64,000 nt of DNA from Gammaproteobacteria bacterium (GCA_012728315.1 JAAYFI010000024.1:1-64000), one strand, 5' to 3'. Shown: positions 1 to 11,059, counted from the stretch's first letter. Numbers and translations are program-made. The notes: a model not told the origin generated them from the sequence alone.

Positions 1-562
<562 letters not shown>

Positions 563-1390
563 ATGAAGAGTCTTGTTCTAGCACTGTGTTTAAGTGCGTT
601 CTCCTCGGCATCCCTATCCGTATTTGCCGCAGAAGCGGAGCAGCAAACAACCGCCATCAGCCAACCTCAACTCAATGAGCTGTTTCATATGCGCTTAGCC
701 ATACAAAAAAGTATTGGTGATTTTTATATGTTTAACAGCCAAGAGCAAGATCAGCACTATGCAACCCGTGCTCGCGACAATCTCGCTCAAGCCATCGACT
801 ATTTAAACAAGATGCCTGTGCAAAACGAACCCAACGCACAAACCCTAATCATCAAAATGCAGCGCGATCTCAATACGTATAGCGAGCAGCTTAATGAATT
901 AATTACAGCCATCACTGAGCTCGGCTACAGCGACTTGCAACCTATAGCCGACTTAGCTGCAGTCAATGGCTCTATTCTAAAAGCAGGCCAAGACTTGCAA
1001 CAGCTGATTATGCAGGAGCACCAATACAGCCCCCCTGAACTGACTCTTTTAGCGCGCGAACAAAGCATATTGATACTAGAAATTGCAGCTGACTATGCTG
1101 CGCGCAGTGCGTCCATCGGTGCTTCTTTTTTTGCTGTTGGTGAAAAAAAACCACTTGACCAGCTCAGTGAGGAATTTGCGAGCAACCTCCAAACCTTACA
1201 AAACAATCCCCACAACACTGACAGCACGGGGCAATCTCTACGTGCAATTCAAGTGAAGTGGCGCTACATTGAAAGCTCATTGAAAAACTACAATGAAGAC
1301 AGCGTACCTTTTGTGATCGATAAATATGCTCGGAGCATTGCGCAAAGTCTTGAGCAGCTTGCCACTCAATACGCGCTGTTAAATATTTAA
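563..1390 (+). CDS. Secreted helical protein of unknown function
   Basis: A 275-residue protein. Residues 1-22 form a signal peptide (MK, hydrophobic core, VFAAEA cleavage region), so the product is probably periplasmic. The rest is Gln- and Ala-rich with heptad-like helical segments and no cysteine or catalytic motif that I can recognise. GGAG lies 8 bases before the ATG. In P. aeruginosa the order fadB, hypothetical, universal stress protein, conserved protein, uup, slt is the same, so this is probably the positional ortholog of that conserved hypothetical gene. A hairpin separates it from the downstream stress gene, which is probably co-transcribed. Function not assigned. Confidence 0.7.
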   Translation: MKSLVLALCLSAFSSASLSVFAAEAEQQTTAISQPQLNELFHMRLAIQKSIGDFYMFNSQEQDQHYATRARDNLAQAIDYLNKMPVQNEPNAQTLIIKMQRDLNTYSEQLNELITAITELGYSDLQPIADLAAVNGSILKAGQDLQQLIMQEHQYSPPELTLLAREQSILILEIAADYAARSASIGASFFAVGEKKPLDQLSEEFASNLQTLQNNPHNTDSTGQSLRAIQVKWRYIESSLKNYNEDSVPFVIDKYARSIAQSLEQLATQYALLNI

Positions 1391-1395
1391 ATTAA

Positions 1396-1422
1396 ACGCT
1401 CTGCTGCATCTTAGCAGAGCGT
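1396..1422 (+). terminator. Intercistronic hairpin before the universal stress gene
   Basis: Perfect 10-bp inverted repeat ACGCTCTGCT / AGCAGAGCGT with a 7-base loop, starting 5 bases after the stop codon at 1390 and ending just before the GGAGGA ribosome site of the next gene. There is no T-run, so it is more likely an attenuator or mRNA-processing stem than a strong terminator. Confidence 0.5.
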
Positions 1423-1436
1423 ACACGGAGGATAGT

Positions 1437-1886
1437 ATGGCGTACTCTCACTTGCTGATTGCCATTGATCTCACAGAAGACTGCCATCGCGTATTAGATC
1501 GAGCACAAAAGCTTTGCCAAGCCTTGTCGTGCCAAGCAACATTAGTGCACGTGGTTGAACCACTGACGATGGCTTTTGGTGGCGATGTGCCTATGGACCT
1601 TTCTTTGCTACAACAACAGCAAACAGAACAGGCACAAAGCAAACTGAATCATCTTGCCGAGCAGCATGCGCTGCTCAAAGAAAACAACTGCCACTTACGC
1701 TACGGACAACCTCGCCAAGAGATCCACCTCTTAGCCAAAGAGCACAATTGCGACCTGATTATTGTAGGTAGCCATGGCCGTCATGGCTTAGCACTGCTAC
1801 TGGGCTCAACGAGCAAAGATCTTTTATCTAATGCACCCTGCGATATTTTGGCGATTGATCTACAAGATCACGCAACAGATCAGTGA
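1437..1886 (+). CDS. Universal stress protein, single UspA domain, ATP-binding type
   Basis: A 149-residue single-domain Usp protein. The N-terminal strand HLLIAIDLTED and the C-terminal glycine motif at residues 111-124 (G-SH-G, nine residues, then GS) are the nucleotide-binding signature of the ATP-binding Usp class. Such proteins are cytoplasmic dimers linked to survival under starvation, oxidative or anaerobic stress; the precise role is unknown. GGAGGA lies 6 bases before the ATG. It follows the secreted protein gene on the same strand and converges on the gene ending at 1929. Confidence 0.88.
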   Translation: MAYSHLLIAIDLTEDCHRVLDRAQKLCQALSCQATLVHVVEPLTMAFGGDVPMDLSLLQQQQTEQAQSKLNHLAEQHALLKENNCHLRYGQPRQEIHLLAKEHNCDLIIVGSHGRHGLALLLGSTSKDLLSNAPCDILAIDLQDHATDQ

Positions 1887-1928
1887 TTGCGCTATGGGCG
1901 GCCTAACCGCTGGCTGCCCTGTTCGCGC

Positions 1929-2600
1929 TTAATTCATTACCATAGGGCGAATTTTCTGCAACTGCGTTTCTAGAGAATAGGTCATGCTGGACGACATTGA
2001 AAAGAAACTTAAAAACGCTTTCAGATTGGTGTCGCCGGCGCAAGCATCATGAATACGGTGCCAAAGGGCCTGATTGACCAACTGCAGCGCTTTAAAATCC
2101 TCCATTAAGCCTGATAGCTCCCAATCAGGGTGCTTACCGTCACGAAAGTGAAACAGCTCTCTCATTAAATACATAGAGATGGCTCGCAGAGCAAACTCTT
2201 GGCTGCTCGCAAAAGGTAAGTGATGACTGGCCATAGGTTTTAATTGAGCCAAAATAGGACACGCAGAGGTTGCCATAATCACACCCAGCAATGAGCGCAA
2301 GCCCTCTTCCAAGTTAACCATTTTGCTGTATTCGCGCTCAGCGGTACGCACATTCACCCAAGCCTTCTTAAACGCAGGCAAGCCTTGAAAATCCTCTACA
2401 ACCGTCTGCAAATCAACGGCAGCAGGGCAATACTCATGGGTTTCCTTACGCAATGGGCAATTACTGCATTTTTGATGCTCTAAACGGGTCCAAACATGGG
2501 GTGGGCTGTGCTGTGTTGTACTTAACTGATCACGGTCCAGTTCAATTTTATAATTAAACGCGTGCTCATCATCCAACGTAATTCTGTACTCTACAGCCAT
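1929..2600 (-). CDS. Conserved protein with a CxxC...C cluster
   Basis: A 223-residue cytoplasmic protein with no signal peptide or membrane segment. Residues about 45-60 carry CSNCPLRKETHEYC, which may bind metal. The rest is mainly helical and resembles a conserved Pseudomonas hypothetical family found at the same place beside uup. The start is supported by GAGGG upstream of the ATG. It lies 19 bases downstream of uup on the same strand, so the two are probably one transcription unit. No function can be assigned from sequence alone. Confidence 0.75.
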   Translation of the reverse strand: MAVEYRITLDDEHAFNYKIELDRDQLSTTQHSPPHVWTRLEHQKCSNCPLRKETHEYCPAAVDLQTVVEDFQGLPAFKKAWVNVRTAEREYSKMVNLEEGLRSLLGVIMATSACPILAQLKPMASHHLPFASSQEFALRAISMYLMRELFHFRDGKHPDWELSGLMEDFKALQLVNQALWHRIHDACAGDTNLKAFLSFFSMSSSMTYSLETQLQKIRPMVMN

Positions 2601-2619
2601 ACCCCACCCTCATCAGTTT

Positions 2620-4569
2620 TTAACCATCTAACTCAGCCCAGCGCTCCAGTAACATATCGAGTTGCTCCTGCACATGAGTGATTTGTGCTAGAACAGCTTC
2701 TGTTTTATCAATGGATTGCTGATAAAAATCAGCCTGTGATACTTGCTCATGCAAACCTTCAAGCTCTATTTCTAGCTTTTCAATTTGCCCTGGAATGGCA
2801 TCCAATTCACGCTGCAATTTATAGCTGAGTTTCTTTTTGGGCACTATGCCAGCATTTTCTGGATTTGCTAGAGGCTGCTCGGCTTTTTGCGAGCTGACCT
2901 GCTCTACATCAGTGTTTTCAGTGTTTTTTGTTGTTGGCTCTGGTGCTTCAAGATCTTCTGCAGCGCCCAGCAAACGAATACTGCCCCCTTGTCTGAGCCA
3001 ATCTTCAAAGCCACCAACATACTCACGCACACGCCCAGTGCCATCAAACACCAAAGTACTTGTGACCACATTATCTAAAAAGGAACGGTCGTGACTGACA
3101 ATCAACACCGTGCCTTTAAACTCCATCAGCACCTCTTCAAGCAATTCGAGGGTTTCTACATCTAGGTCGTTGGTGGGTTCATCGAGCACCAATAAGTTGG
3201 CAGGACGAGTAAAAAGCTTAGCTAACAATAAGCGCGCGCGCTCACCACCGGATAAGGCTTTTACAGGCGTACGTGCACGTTGCGGGCTAAATAAGAAATC
3301 ACCTAGATAGCTCAAGACATGCTTGCTCTGCCCATTAATCATAATGGTGTCGCTGCCTTCACCGACGTTTTCGATCACAGTTTTTTCTGGATCAAGCTGG
3401 TGACGCAGCTGATCAAAGTACGCCACTTCCAGCTTAGTGCCGACTTCAATGGTGCCCTGTGTTGGCTGTAAGTCGCCAAGCAGCAACTTTAGCAATGTGG
3501 TCTTACCACTACCATTGGCGCCCAACAGCCCAATACGATCACCACGTTGCAAGACCATGGAAAAGTCTTTTATCAACTCGCGGCCACCCTCATGGGCAAA
3601 ACTCACCCGGTCTACAACGATCACTTGCTTACCGGATTTTTCTGCTGCACCAATAGTAATATTCGCTGTACCTTGGCGTTCGCGACGCTGACTGCGCTCA
3701 ACGCGCAAAGCCTTTAACTCACGCACTCGACCTTCATTACGGGTGCGTCGCGCTTTAATGCCTTGCCGAATCCACACTTCTTCTTGCGCCAGCTTTTTAT
3801 CAAATAGTGCATTAGCGGTTTCTTCGGCCGCCAACTGCTGCTCTTTATGCACTAAGAAGCTTGCATAGTCACCGTTCCAGTCGATCAAATGACCGCGATC
3901 CAGCTCTAAAATACGCGTGGCCAAATTCTGTAAGAAGGTACGGTCGTGCGTGATAAAAAGTACCGCACCGGTGAAATTCAGCAGCGCCTCCTCCAGCCAC
4001 GCAATTGCACCAATATCCAAGTGGTTGGTTGGCTCATCCAATAACAATAAATCCGGCTCAGCAACCAATGCCTGAGCTAACAGCACGCGTCGACGCCAGC
4101 CGCCTGACAGCTCATTGAGTTTTTTATCGGCCGGCAACTGTAAGCGACTTAAAGTGCTGTCTACCAACTGCTGCCAGCGCCAGCCATCGCGCGCCTCTAA
4201 TTCTTGCTGGACATGCATCAGCTTATTCAGATCTTCATCATTGTGTATATTTTGGCTGAGGTGATTAAACTCAGCCAACAACTCACCCACGCCATCGAGA
4301 CCTTCAGCCACCACATCAAAAATAGTGCGCTCATCCGCCACGGGCAATTCTTGTGGTAGCTCACCAATTTTCAAACCTGGCGCACGCCACACTTCACCAC
4401 TATCAGGCAAACGTGTACCTTTAACGATATGCAGCATGCTTGACTTGCCCGTACCATTGCGGCCAATAATGCACACACGCTCGCCTCGCGCAATCTGCCA
4501 TGAAACTTCCTCTAACAAAGGCGTAGCGCCGTAAGCGAGTGATACTTGAGTTAATTTGAGCAAAGTCAT
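2620..4569 (-). CDS. uup: ABC-F family ATPase Uup
   Basis: A 649-residue soluble protein with two ABC ATPase domains and no membrane domain. The first Walker A is GRNGTGKS (residues 36-43), with signature LSGGWRRR and Walker B LLLLDEPTNHLD; the second has GANGSGKTT near residue 350, LSGGERAR and LLVLDEPTNDLD. The linker between domains is basic. A C-terminal coiled coil (about 575-649) is typical of Uup, which acts on ribosomes and branched DNA and limits precise transposon excision in E. coli. AGGAG precedes the ATG by 8 bases. It is divergent from slt. Confidence 0.93.
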   Translation of the reverse strand: MTLLKLTQVSLAYGATPLLEEVSWQIARGERVCIIGRNGTGKSSMLHIVKGTRLPDSGEVWRAPGLKIGELPQELPVADERTIFDVVAEGLDGVGELLAEFNHLSQNIHNDEDLNKLMHVQQELEARDGWRWQQLVDSTLSRLQLPADKKLNELSGGWRRRVLLAQALVAEPDLLLLDEPTNHLDIGAIAWLEEALLNFTGAVLFITHDRTFLQNLATRILELDRGHLIDWNGDYASFLVHKEQQLAAEETANALFDKKLAQEEVWIRQGIKARRTRNEGRVRELKALRVERSQRRERQGTANITIGAAEKSGKQVIVVDRVSFAHEGGRELIKDFSMVLQRGDRIGLLGANGSGKTTLLKLLLGDLQPTQGTIEVGTKLEVAYFDQLRHQLDPEKTVIENVGEGSDTIMINGQSKHVLSYLGDFLFSPQRARTPVKALSGGERARLLLAKLFTRPANLLVLDEPTNDLDVETLELLEEVLMEFKGTVLIVSHDRSFLDNVVTSTLVFDGTGRVREYVGGFEDWLRQGGSIRLLGAAEDLEAPEPTTKNTENTDVEQVSSQKAEQPLANPENAGIVPKKKLSYKLQRELDAIPGQIEKLEIELEGLHEQVSQADFYQQSIDKTEAVLAQITHVQEQLDMLLERWAELDG

Positions 4570-4752
4570 TGTGGTTCTCCTAAAATCTGCGGTGTATTGT
4601 ACAGCTTCGCACTAGATTTCGTGGGATATCTGCATTTAGTGCTCCGCACACCTCTTTCCCCATTGTACGCAAGCAGCTAAGCTATGCTGCTCCCGTCATC
4701 AGACCCGCCTCTTTTGACGTCTTACTGGGCATTTATTTTTGCAGGGTTCTTT

Positions 4753-6684
4753 ATGCGCAGTCGTTACCTGTTACCTTTTCTTATCATTACCTCACTGATC
4801 AGCCTTACCTTATCCACCGCGCACGCTGCCTCCTTAACACAGCAGCGCAACCTCTATAATCAAGCTAAATTGGCCCTTAGCAAAAATGACGCCTCGCTCT
4901 ACCTTAATAACCGTGCAGCACTGCGCGACTACCCATTAACGCCTTATCTTGCTTACGACGAATTAACCCAACGTTTAGCCAGCGCCAGTGACGATGAGGT
5001 AGAAAAGTTTCTCCTTGAACACGGCGATTTGCCGCAAATCAACTGGATGAAACTGCGCTGGTTGCGCCTACTTAGCGAACGCCAGCAATGGCCATTATTT
5101 TTAAAATATTACAGCCCCGAATTAAACTTCACTGAGCTGGATTGCCGTTTTGCGCGTTATCAGCTGCAAAGCGGACAAAGCGCTGCGGCATTTGCTAGCG
5201 CTGAAAAATTTTGGCTCAGCGCTCAATCACAGCCCAATGCATGCGATCCTTTATTTGATAGTTGGCGCGCAACAGGACAGCTGACTGAAGATAAAATATG
5301 GCAGCGCCTAAAGTTAGCCACAGATGCCGGCAATTATGGCGTGGCTCATTATCTGGTGAAACAGCTAAGCACTCAGCAACAGCATGGCCAACGCCTGATT
5401 GATGTCGCGCAAAAACCTGAACTCATTCAGTCCACCGAGCGCTTTACGAGCCGTGACAGCAAAAATGCTGAAGTCATTGCCTTGGGTTTACGCAAACTGG
5501 CTCGCCAAGACCTAGATGCCAGCATGCGCCTGCTCAACCATTACGAGAAAAACATCGCCTTTAATGCCGAGGATCAATTGGCTATCGCCAATGATATTGG
5601 CCTACGGTTGGCGAAACGTTTTGATCCGCGTGCCTTAGCCGTCATGCAAAAATACGACCCGCAACTCATCAACAGCAACTTAACCGAGTGGCGAGTGCGT
5701 TTGCTACTACGCCTAGGGCGCTGGGATGAAGCCCACCAGCTGACCCGTCGTTTGCCAGCTGAGCTGGCCGACAGTAACCGCTGGCGTTACTGGCAAGCTC
5801 GCAGCTTACAACTGGCGCAGCCTAACAGTCAGCAGCCACTTATTCTGTATCAACCTTTAGCACGGGAACGCGACTTCTATGGCTTTATGGCAGCTGACCG
5901 CAGTGAACAACCTTACGCACTCAAGCACCAACCATTAGCGTTGCAACCGAAAACCATCCAGAAAGTTCGCAATGCGGCCGGCATGCAGCGCGCCTTGGAG
6001 TTTAAGGCACGCGACGAGATGACCGAAGCTCACCGCGAGTGGTATCACCTGAGTAATTTTTTAAGCCGTGATGAATTGGTCGCACAAGCACGCATTGCTT
6101 ACGATATGGGCTGGTATTTCCCCGCCATTCGTACCATTAGCAAAGCGCAGTATTGGGATGATCTGGACATACGCTTCCCGATGGCGCACAAAAACAATTT
6201 TGTTGCAGAAGCAAGAAATCGCGGCTTACATTCCAGCTGGATGTTTGCAGTGACCCGGCAAGAAAGTGCTTTTATGATTCAAGCCAAATCCCATGTTGGC
6301 GCGATGGGCTTAATGCAGTTAATGCCAGCCACGGCCAAAGAAACCGCGCAGCGTTATGGCATTCCTTTGGCTTCACCACAAAGCGCCGTGATTCCAGAGG
6401 TCAACATCCAGCTTGGTGCTGCTTATTTAAGCCAAGTACTCGGACAATTTAATGGCAATCGCGTACTGGCGTCAGCCGCTTACAACGCAGGACCGGGGCG
6501 TGTTCGTCAGTGGCTGCGCGACGCCAAACATCTACCTTATGATGTTTGGGTGGAGAGTATTCCATTTGATGAAACTCGACTCTATGTGCAGAACGTACTG
6601 ACGTACTCAGTGATCTACGGTGAAAAACTTAAAGCCCCCATGCCTCTAGTAGAGTGGCATGAACGCTTTTTTGATCAGCAATAA
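4753..6684 (+). CDS. slt: Soluble lytic murein transglycosylase (Slt70 family)
   Basis: A 643-residue periplasmic enzyme that cleaves peptidoglycan between MurNAc and GlcNAc with formation of 1,6-anhydroMurNAc. The ATG at 4753 is chosen over an in-frame ATG at 4684 because it has AGGG at suitable distance and begins directly with a signal peptide (MRSRYLLPF... cleavage near AHAAS). The long helical superhelix precedes the C-terminal SLT domain. The catalytic Glu is about residue 504 in VTRQESAF, followed by GLMQLMPATA and AAYNAGPGRV, all family signatures. Divergent from uup, as in P. aeruginosa. Confidence 0.93.
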   Translation: MRSRYLLPFLIITSLISLTLSTAHAASLTQQRNLYNQAKLALSKNDASLYLNNRAALRDYPLTPYLAYDELTQRLASASDDEVEKFLLEHGDLPQINWMKLRWLRLLSERQQWPLFLKYYSPELNFTELDCRFARYQLQSGQSAAAFASAEKFWLSAQSQPNACDPLFDSWRATGQLTEDKIWQRLKLATDAGNYGVAHYLVKQLSTQQQHGQRLIDVAQKPELIQSTERFTSRDSKNAEVIALGLRKLARQDLDASMRLLNHYEKNIAFNAEDQLAIANDIGLRLAKRFDPRALAVMQKYDPQLINSNLTEWRVRLLLRLGRWDEAHQLTRRLPAELADSNRWRYWQARSLQLAQPNSQQPLILYQPLARERDFYGFMAADRSEQPYALKHQPLALQPKTIQKVRNAAGMQRALEFKARDEMTEAHREWYHLSNFLSRDELVAQARIAYDMGWYFPAIRTISKAQYWDDLDIRFPMAHKNNFVAEARNRGLHSSWMFAVTRQESAFMIQAKSHVGAMGLMQLMPATAKETAQRYGIPLASPQSAVIPEVNIQLGAAYLSQVLGQFNGNRVLASAAYNAGPGRVRQWLRDAKHLPYDVWVESIPFDETRLYVQNVLTYSVIYGEKLKAPMPLVEWHERFFDQQ

Positions 6685-6735
6685 CAGCCGCGGGGCGACT
6701 ACTTAAGCGTGACAACGCTTGTTCAAAAGCCGCTC

Positions 6736-6969
6736 TTACGCGCTTCCATCCTCGCGCTGGCAATAGGTCTCAAGGCAGCGATTAATCGGATCAGGCCGTG
6801 CATTGAGACCGGCAAAGCGTTGTAACGCCTGCTGCGTAAACACGCGAACACTATTGTGTTAAGCGCCACCGCGGGCACTTTCGGTGTGCGTAGCAATCTC
6901 TGTGTAGCTCAACCAGCGTTTGCTCTTGCCGCGGCTCTGGCAGCAGTCATTGAGAACGTCTTGGCGCAG
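6736..6969 (-). pseudogene. Remnant of an unidentified coding sequence
   Basis: On the minus strand one frame reads protein-like for about 77 codons with one internal TAA. The segments KRWLSYTEIATHTESARGGA and FTQQALQRFAGLNARPDPIN, with a Cys-containing tail ending in QREDGSA, are well-formed rather than random. There is no start codon with a ribosome site. It lies between slt and the cti remnant and I do not recognise the family. It may be the decayed neighbour of cti or part of the same gene after rearrangement. Confidence 0.4.
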
Positions 6970-6975
6970 TTAGGG

Positions 6976-7147
6976 CTATTTAAAAAACCTTCCCACTGCT
7001 TAATCTGTTACTGCTCACGCGCATTCGCTGTCCAAGGCTGTCAGTCAACGGGGCCCCATTTTGCAGCCACTGCTGAACACTTGCATATTCAGCAGCGGTT
7101 AAATCTATCACGCCATAAGGCACACCACTGTGCGGGTTGTTTTTCAG
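6976..7147 (-). pseudogene. cti: Decayed fragment of cti, fatty acid cis/trans isomerase
   Basis: Reading the minus strand from 7147 gives NNPHSGVPYGVIDL, then AAEYASVQQWLQNGAPL; after a frameshift near 7010 it gives IKQWEGFLNS. This ordered pair, MPYG-like with W-x-x-x-GAP followed by W-E-x-F-L-N, is what I know from the periplasmic cytochrome-type isomerase Cti, which converts cis to trans unsaturated fatty acids under solvent or heat stress. Stops (TAA at 6980-6982) and the frameshift break it, and the heme-binding N-terminus and the rest are gone. In Pseudomonas cti sits next to metH, as here. The match is from memory of the family, so moderate confidence. Confidence 0.55.
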
Positions 7148-7328
7148 CACACCTCAGAGCATCAATTCGACAGATAAAACCAAGCAGTGCCATGCAGCCT
7201 ATCGACCTAAATATTCAGTGAACCCCGCTATAAATCCGCTTAATACCCTAGCAACTCACTCAAGATGCCGATGTTTTGCTATTATTGCGCTCTTTATGAT
7301 TGCACAGCATTAATTAGGTAGATAACGC

Positions 7329-10300
7329 ATGGCCAACCATTTAGCTCGTCAACAAGCTCTTCAAGACGCATTGCAGCAACGTATTTTAGTGCTCGATGGC
7401 GGCATGGGCACAATGATTCAAAGTCACAAATTAAGTGAAGCAGACTTTCGCGGTGAGCGTTTTGCTGACTGGCCACAAGACCTACAAGGCAATAACGACT
7501 TACTGATTCTGACTCAGGCAAAACTGATTCAAGAGATTGAACGCGCTTATCTGGACGCCGGTGCAGATATTATTGAGACCAATACGTTTAACTCAACGCA
7601 AGTCTCACAAGCTGACTACGGGCTTGAGTCCATTGCTTACGAACTCAACTTTGAAGGCGCACGTATTGCGCGCGAAGTTGCCGATCAGAAAACCCTAGAA
7701 ACACCTGATAAGCCTCGTTTTGTTGCTGGCGTGCTCGGCCCCACCAGTCGCACCTGTTCGTTATCGCCAGACGTCAATAACCCAGGCTTTCGTAACGTCA
7801 CCTTTGATATTTTGGTTGAGAACTACAGCGAAGCCACTCGCGGTTTAATCAACGGCGGCGCTGACATTATTATGATCGAAACCATTTTCGATACGCTTAA
7901 TGCTAAAGCGGCTATTTTTGCAGTCGAGGGTGTTTTCGAAGAGCTGGGTATTACGTTACCCATTATGATTTCTGGCACCATCACTGACGCCTCTGGACGC
8001 ACGCTGTCAGGACAAACCACAGAGGCATTCTGGAACTCCATTCGCCACTGTAAGCCTTTATCTGTGGGTTTAAACTGCGCTTTGGGGGCTAAAGAGCTGC
8101 GTCCATACCTGCAGGAATTATCAGAAAAAGCTGATACTTTTGTCTCTGTCCACCCCAACGCTGGTCTGCCTAACGCTTTTGCCGAATATGATGAGACGCC
8201 GGAAGAAACCTCAGCAATGATTGAAGAATTCGCCGCCTCCGGCTTCTTAAATATTGTTGGCGGCTGCTGTGGCACCACCCCTGCACACATCCGTGCAATT
8301 GCGGATAAAGTCGCTAAATACCCACCGCGCGTGATCCCAGAGATCGCAAAAGCCTGTCGTTTATCAGGGTTGGAGCCTTTTACTATTGATCGCAATTCAC
8401 TCTTTGTGAACGTAGGCGAGCGCACTAATATTACTGGTTCCGCACGTTTTGCCCGCTTAATTCGTGAAGGTAACTACACCGAAGCTTTAGCCGTTGCCCT
8501 ACAGCAGGTTGAATCTGGTGCACAGGTGATCGATATCAATATGGACGAAGGCATGCTTGATTCAAAAGCGGCCATGGTTACCTTCCTGAACTTAATCGCT
8601 GGTGAACCTGATATTTCTCGCGTCCCCATTATGATTGACTCCTCCAAATGGGACATTATTGAAGCCGGTCTGAAGTGCATCCAAGGCAAAGGTATCGTCA
8701 ACTCTATTTCGATGAAAGAAGGCGTTGATGAGTTTATTAAACACGCCAAACTCTGCCGTCGCTACGGTGCTGCCGTTGTCGTCATGGCTTTTGATGAGCA
8801 AGGCCAAGCAGATACCGCCGCGCGTAAACAAGAAATCTGTGCGCGCTCCTACGATATTCTAGTCAACCAAGTGGGCTTCCCTCCGGAAGATATTATTTTT
8901 GACGCCAATATTTTTGCTGTTGCTACCGGCATCGAAGAGCATAACAACTACGCAGTTGATTTTATTGAGGCGTGCGCTTGGATTCGTGACAACCTACCCC
9001 ATGCCTTAACCTCCGGCGGTGTATCTAACGTTTCTTTCTCATTTCGTGGTAACAATCCAGTCCGTGAAGCCATTCACTCAGTTTTCCTCTATCACGCCAT
9101 TCAAAATGGCTTAAATATGGGGATTGTTAACGCTGGCCAGCTGGAAATTTACGATCAGATCCCAACAGCGTTACGCGAAAAAGTGGAGGACGTTATTCTC
9201 AATCGCCACCCTGGTGCAACCGAAGCATTACTGGCTATTGCTGAAGACTATCGTGGTGACGGCTCCATTAAAGAAGTGGAATCGGAAGAATGGCGCAGCT
9301 TACCGGTAAACCAACGCTTAGAGCACGCGCTGGTCAAAGGTATTACCCAATGGATTATTGAGGATACGGAAGAGTCTCGCCAACAATATGAGCGCCCTAT
9401 TGAGGTGATCGAAGGGCCTTTGATGTCAGGCATGAACATTGTCGGTGACCTGTTTGGCAGCGGTAAAATGTTCTTACCACAAGTGGTGAAATCCGCCCGC
9501 GTGATGAAGCAAGCGGTAGGCCATTTAATCCCCTTTATTGAGGCCGCTAAAGGCGACAAGCCTGAGGCCAAAGGCAAGGTGTTAATGGCGACAGTTAAAG
9601 GTGATGTGCATGATATCGGTAAAAATATTGTTGCCGTGGTCTTAGGCTGTAACGGCTATGACATTGTTGACCTTGGCGTGATGGTGCCGGCTGATAAAAT
9701 CCTTAAAACAGCAATTGAAGAAAAATGCGACATCATTGGTTTGTCAGGCCTGATTACACCGTCACTGGATGAAATGGTTAACGTTGCCAAAGAAATGCAG
9801 CGTCAAGACTTTCACCTACCCTTATTGATTGGTGGCGCGACCACTTCTAAAGCCCATACTGCGGTTAAAATTGATCCGAACTACAGCAATGACGCCGTAG
9901 TCTATGTCACAGACGCCTCGCGTGCAGTGGGTGTGGTAACGACTTTATTATCCAAAGAACTTAAACCTGAATACACCCGCAAGATTCGTGAAGAGTATGC
10001 AGAAGTGCGCGAGCGCATTGCCGCCCGCAGCGTGCGCACAGAACGCCTCACTTACCAACAAGCACTCGCTAACAAGCCTCAGTTTGACTGGTCAAATTAT
10101 CAAGCAGCTAAACCCAATGCGGTTGGCACTCAGCGTATCTACAATATCGATTTAGCAGAACTGGCCAAATACATTGACTGGACCCCATTCTTTATTTCTT
10201 GGAATTTAGTTGGCAAATACCCGCGTATTTTTCAAGATGAAGTGGTTGGCGAAGCCGCGCAAACTTTGTTTGATGAGGCGCAAGATTTACTCAAGAAAAT

Positions 10301-11021
10301 GATTGATGAAAAGCTGATTGAGGCGCGCGCAACCTTTGCTTTCTGGCCAGCCAACCAAGTCAATGATGATGATATTGAGCTCTATGATGATGCCGGCCAA
10401 CCTATCGCCATGCTGCATCATCTGCGTCAGCAAATTGTCAAACCCGATGGTAAGCCCAATATGTGCTTAGCAGACTTTGTCGCTCCGAAAGATACTGGCG
10501 TGACCGACTATATCGGCGGTTTTATTGTCACGGCGGGTATAGGTGTCGACGAACTGGCCAAGTCCTACCAAGCAGCAGGTGATGATTACAATGCCATTAT
10601 GGTACAAGCACTGGCTGATCGCTTAGCTGAAGCCTGTGCTGAGTGGCTGCACCAACAAGTGCGTATCAAGCATTGGGGCTATGTCGAGGCAGAAGACTTC
10701 AGTAATGAAGACCTTATTCGCGAGAAGTACAAAGGTATCCGCCCAGCACCAGGCTACCCAGCCTGCCCCGATCACACCGAAAAAGATACGCTATTTAAGC
10801 TGCTTGATCCAAACCAAGACTTTGGCGTCAGCATGACAGAGCACTATGCCATGTACCCTACTGCTGCTGTCAGCGGCTGGTACTTTGCGCATCCCGAAGC
10901 GCATTATTTTGCCGTAGGTAAGATTGAAAAAGACCAAGTCGAAAGCTATGCCAAGCGTCGCAATAAAGACATGGAATACACCGAACGCTGGCTCAGCCCC
11001 GCATTAGGTTACGAGGAATAA
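7329..11021 (+). CDS. metH: Cobalamin-dependent methionine synthase
   Basis: A full-length 1230-residue MetH, which transfers a methyl group from 5-methyltetrahydrofolate to homocysteine via methylcobalamin. Domains in order: homocysteine-binding with zinc cysteines (NCALGA near 250 and GGCCGTTP near 315), pterin-binding ([15 protein letters not shown]), cobalamin-binding cap and Rossmann part with the DVHDIG motif whose His (about residue 761) ligates cobalt, and the C-terminal SAM-binding reactivation domain ([12 protein letters not shown]). TAGGTAG precedes the ATG. No cobalamin riboswitch is evident upstream. The preceding DNA is the decayed cti region. Confidence 0.97.
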   Translation: MANHLARQQALQDALQQRILVLDGGMGTMIQSHKLSEADFRGERFADWPQDLQGNNDLLILTQAKLIQEIERAYLDAGADIIETNTFNSTQVSQADYGLESIAYELNFEGARIAREVADQKTLETPDKPRFVAGVLGPTSRTCSLSPDVNNPGFRNVTFDILVENYSEATRGLINGGADIIMIETIFDTLNAKAAIFAVEGVFEELGITLPIMISGTITDASGRTLSGQTTEAFWNSIRHCKPLSVGLNCALGAKELRPYLQELSEKADTFVSVHPNAGLPNAFAEYDETPEETSAMIEEFAASGFLNIVGGCCGTTPAHIRAIADKVAKYPPRVIPEIAKACRLSGLEPFTIDRNSLFVNVGERTNITGSARFARLIREGNYTEALAVALQQVESGAQVIDINMDEGMLDSKAAMVTFLNLIAGEPDISRVPIMIDSSKWDIIEAGLKCIQGKGIVNSISMKEGVDEFIKHAKLCRRYGAAVVVMAFDEQGQADTAARKQEICARSYDILVNQVGFPPEDIIFDANIFAVATGIEEHNNYAVDFIEACAWIRDNLPHALTSGGVSNVSFSFRGNNPVREAIHSVFLYHAIQNGLNMGIVNAGQLEIYDQIPTALREKVEDVILNRHPGATEALLAIAEDYRGDGSIKEVESEEWRSLPVNQRLEHALVKGITQWIIEDTEESRQQYERPIEVIEGPLMSGMNIVGDLFGSGKMFLPQVVKSARVMKQAVGHLIPFIEAAKGDKPEAKGKVLMATVKGDVHDIGKNIVAVVLGCNGYDIVDLGVMVPADKILKTAIEEKCDIIGLSGLITPSLDEMVNVAKEMQRQDFHLPLLIGGATTSKAHTAVKIDPNYSNDAVVYVTDASRAVGVVTTLLSKELKPEYTRKIREEYAEVRERIAARSVRTERLTYQQALANKPQFDWSNYQAAKPNAVGTQRIYNIDLAELAKYIDWTPFFISWNLVGKYPRIFQDEVVGEAAQTLFDEAQDLLKKMIDEKLIEARATFAFWPANQVNDDDIELYDDAGQPIAMLHHLRQQIVKPDGKPNMCLADFVAPKDTGVTDYIGGFIVTAGIGVDELAKSYQAAGDDYNAIMVQALADRLAEACAEWLHQQVRIKHWGYVEAEDFSNEDLIREKYKGIRPAPGYPACPDHTEKDTLFKLLDPNQDFGVSMTEHYAMYPTAAVSGWYFAHPEAHYFAVGKIEKDQVESYAKRRNKDMEYTERWLSPALGYEE

Positions 11022-11026
11022 AGGAG

Positions 11027-11059
11027 TTCAGCGGGGCGCAGTCATCTCGCCCCGCTGAA
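11027..11059 (+). terminator. Hairpin after metH
   Basis: Perfect 12-bp inverted repeat TTCAGCGGGGCG / CGCCCCGCTGAA with a 9-base loop, 5 bases after the metH stop. It is GC-rich but lacks a following T-run, so it may stabilise the 3' end or act with Rho rather than terminate on its own. Confidence 0.6.

Noticed and set aside
1894-1919. Possible terminator between the stress gene and the convergent gene at 1929
   Set aside because: Arms GGGCGGCC / GGCTGCCC contain a mismatch and lack a T-run; too weak to list.
4684-4752. Upstream start for slt
   Set aside because: It would bury the signal peptide 23 residues inside the protein; the ATG at 4753 has a ribosome site and begins the signal peptide.
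6856-7221. Plus-strand open frame of 121 codons
   Set aside because: No ribosome site, and the opposite strand carries the recognisable cti and unknown remnants; the peptide shows no family features.
7222-7328. Possible cobalamin or SAM riboswitch before metH
   Set aside because: The gap is about 100 bases and contains no B12-box or SAM-switch core that I can recognise.
7823-8425. Minus-strand open frame of 200 codons within metH
   Set aside because: Lies wholly antisense to the homocysteine-binding domain; no supporting signals.
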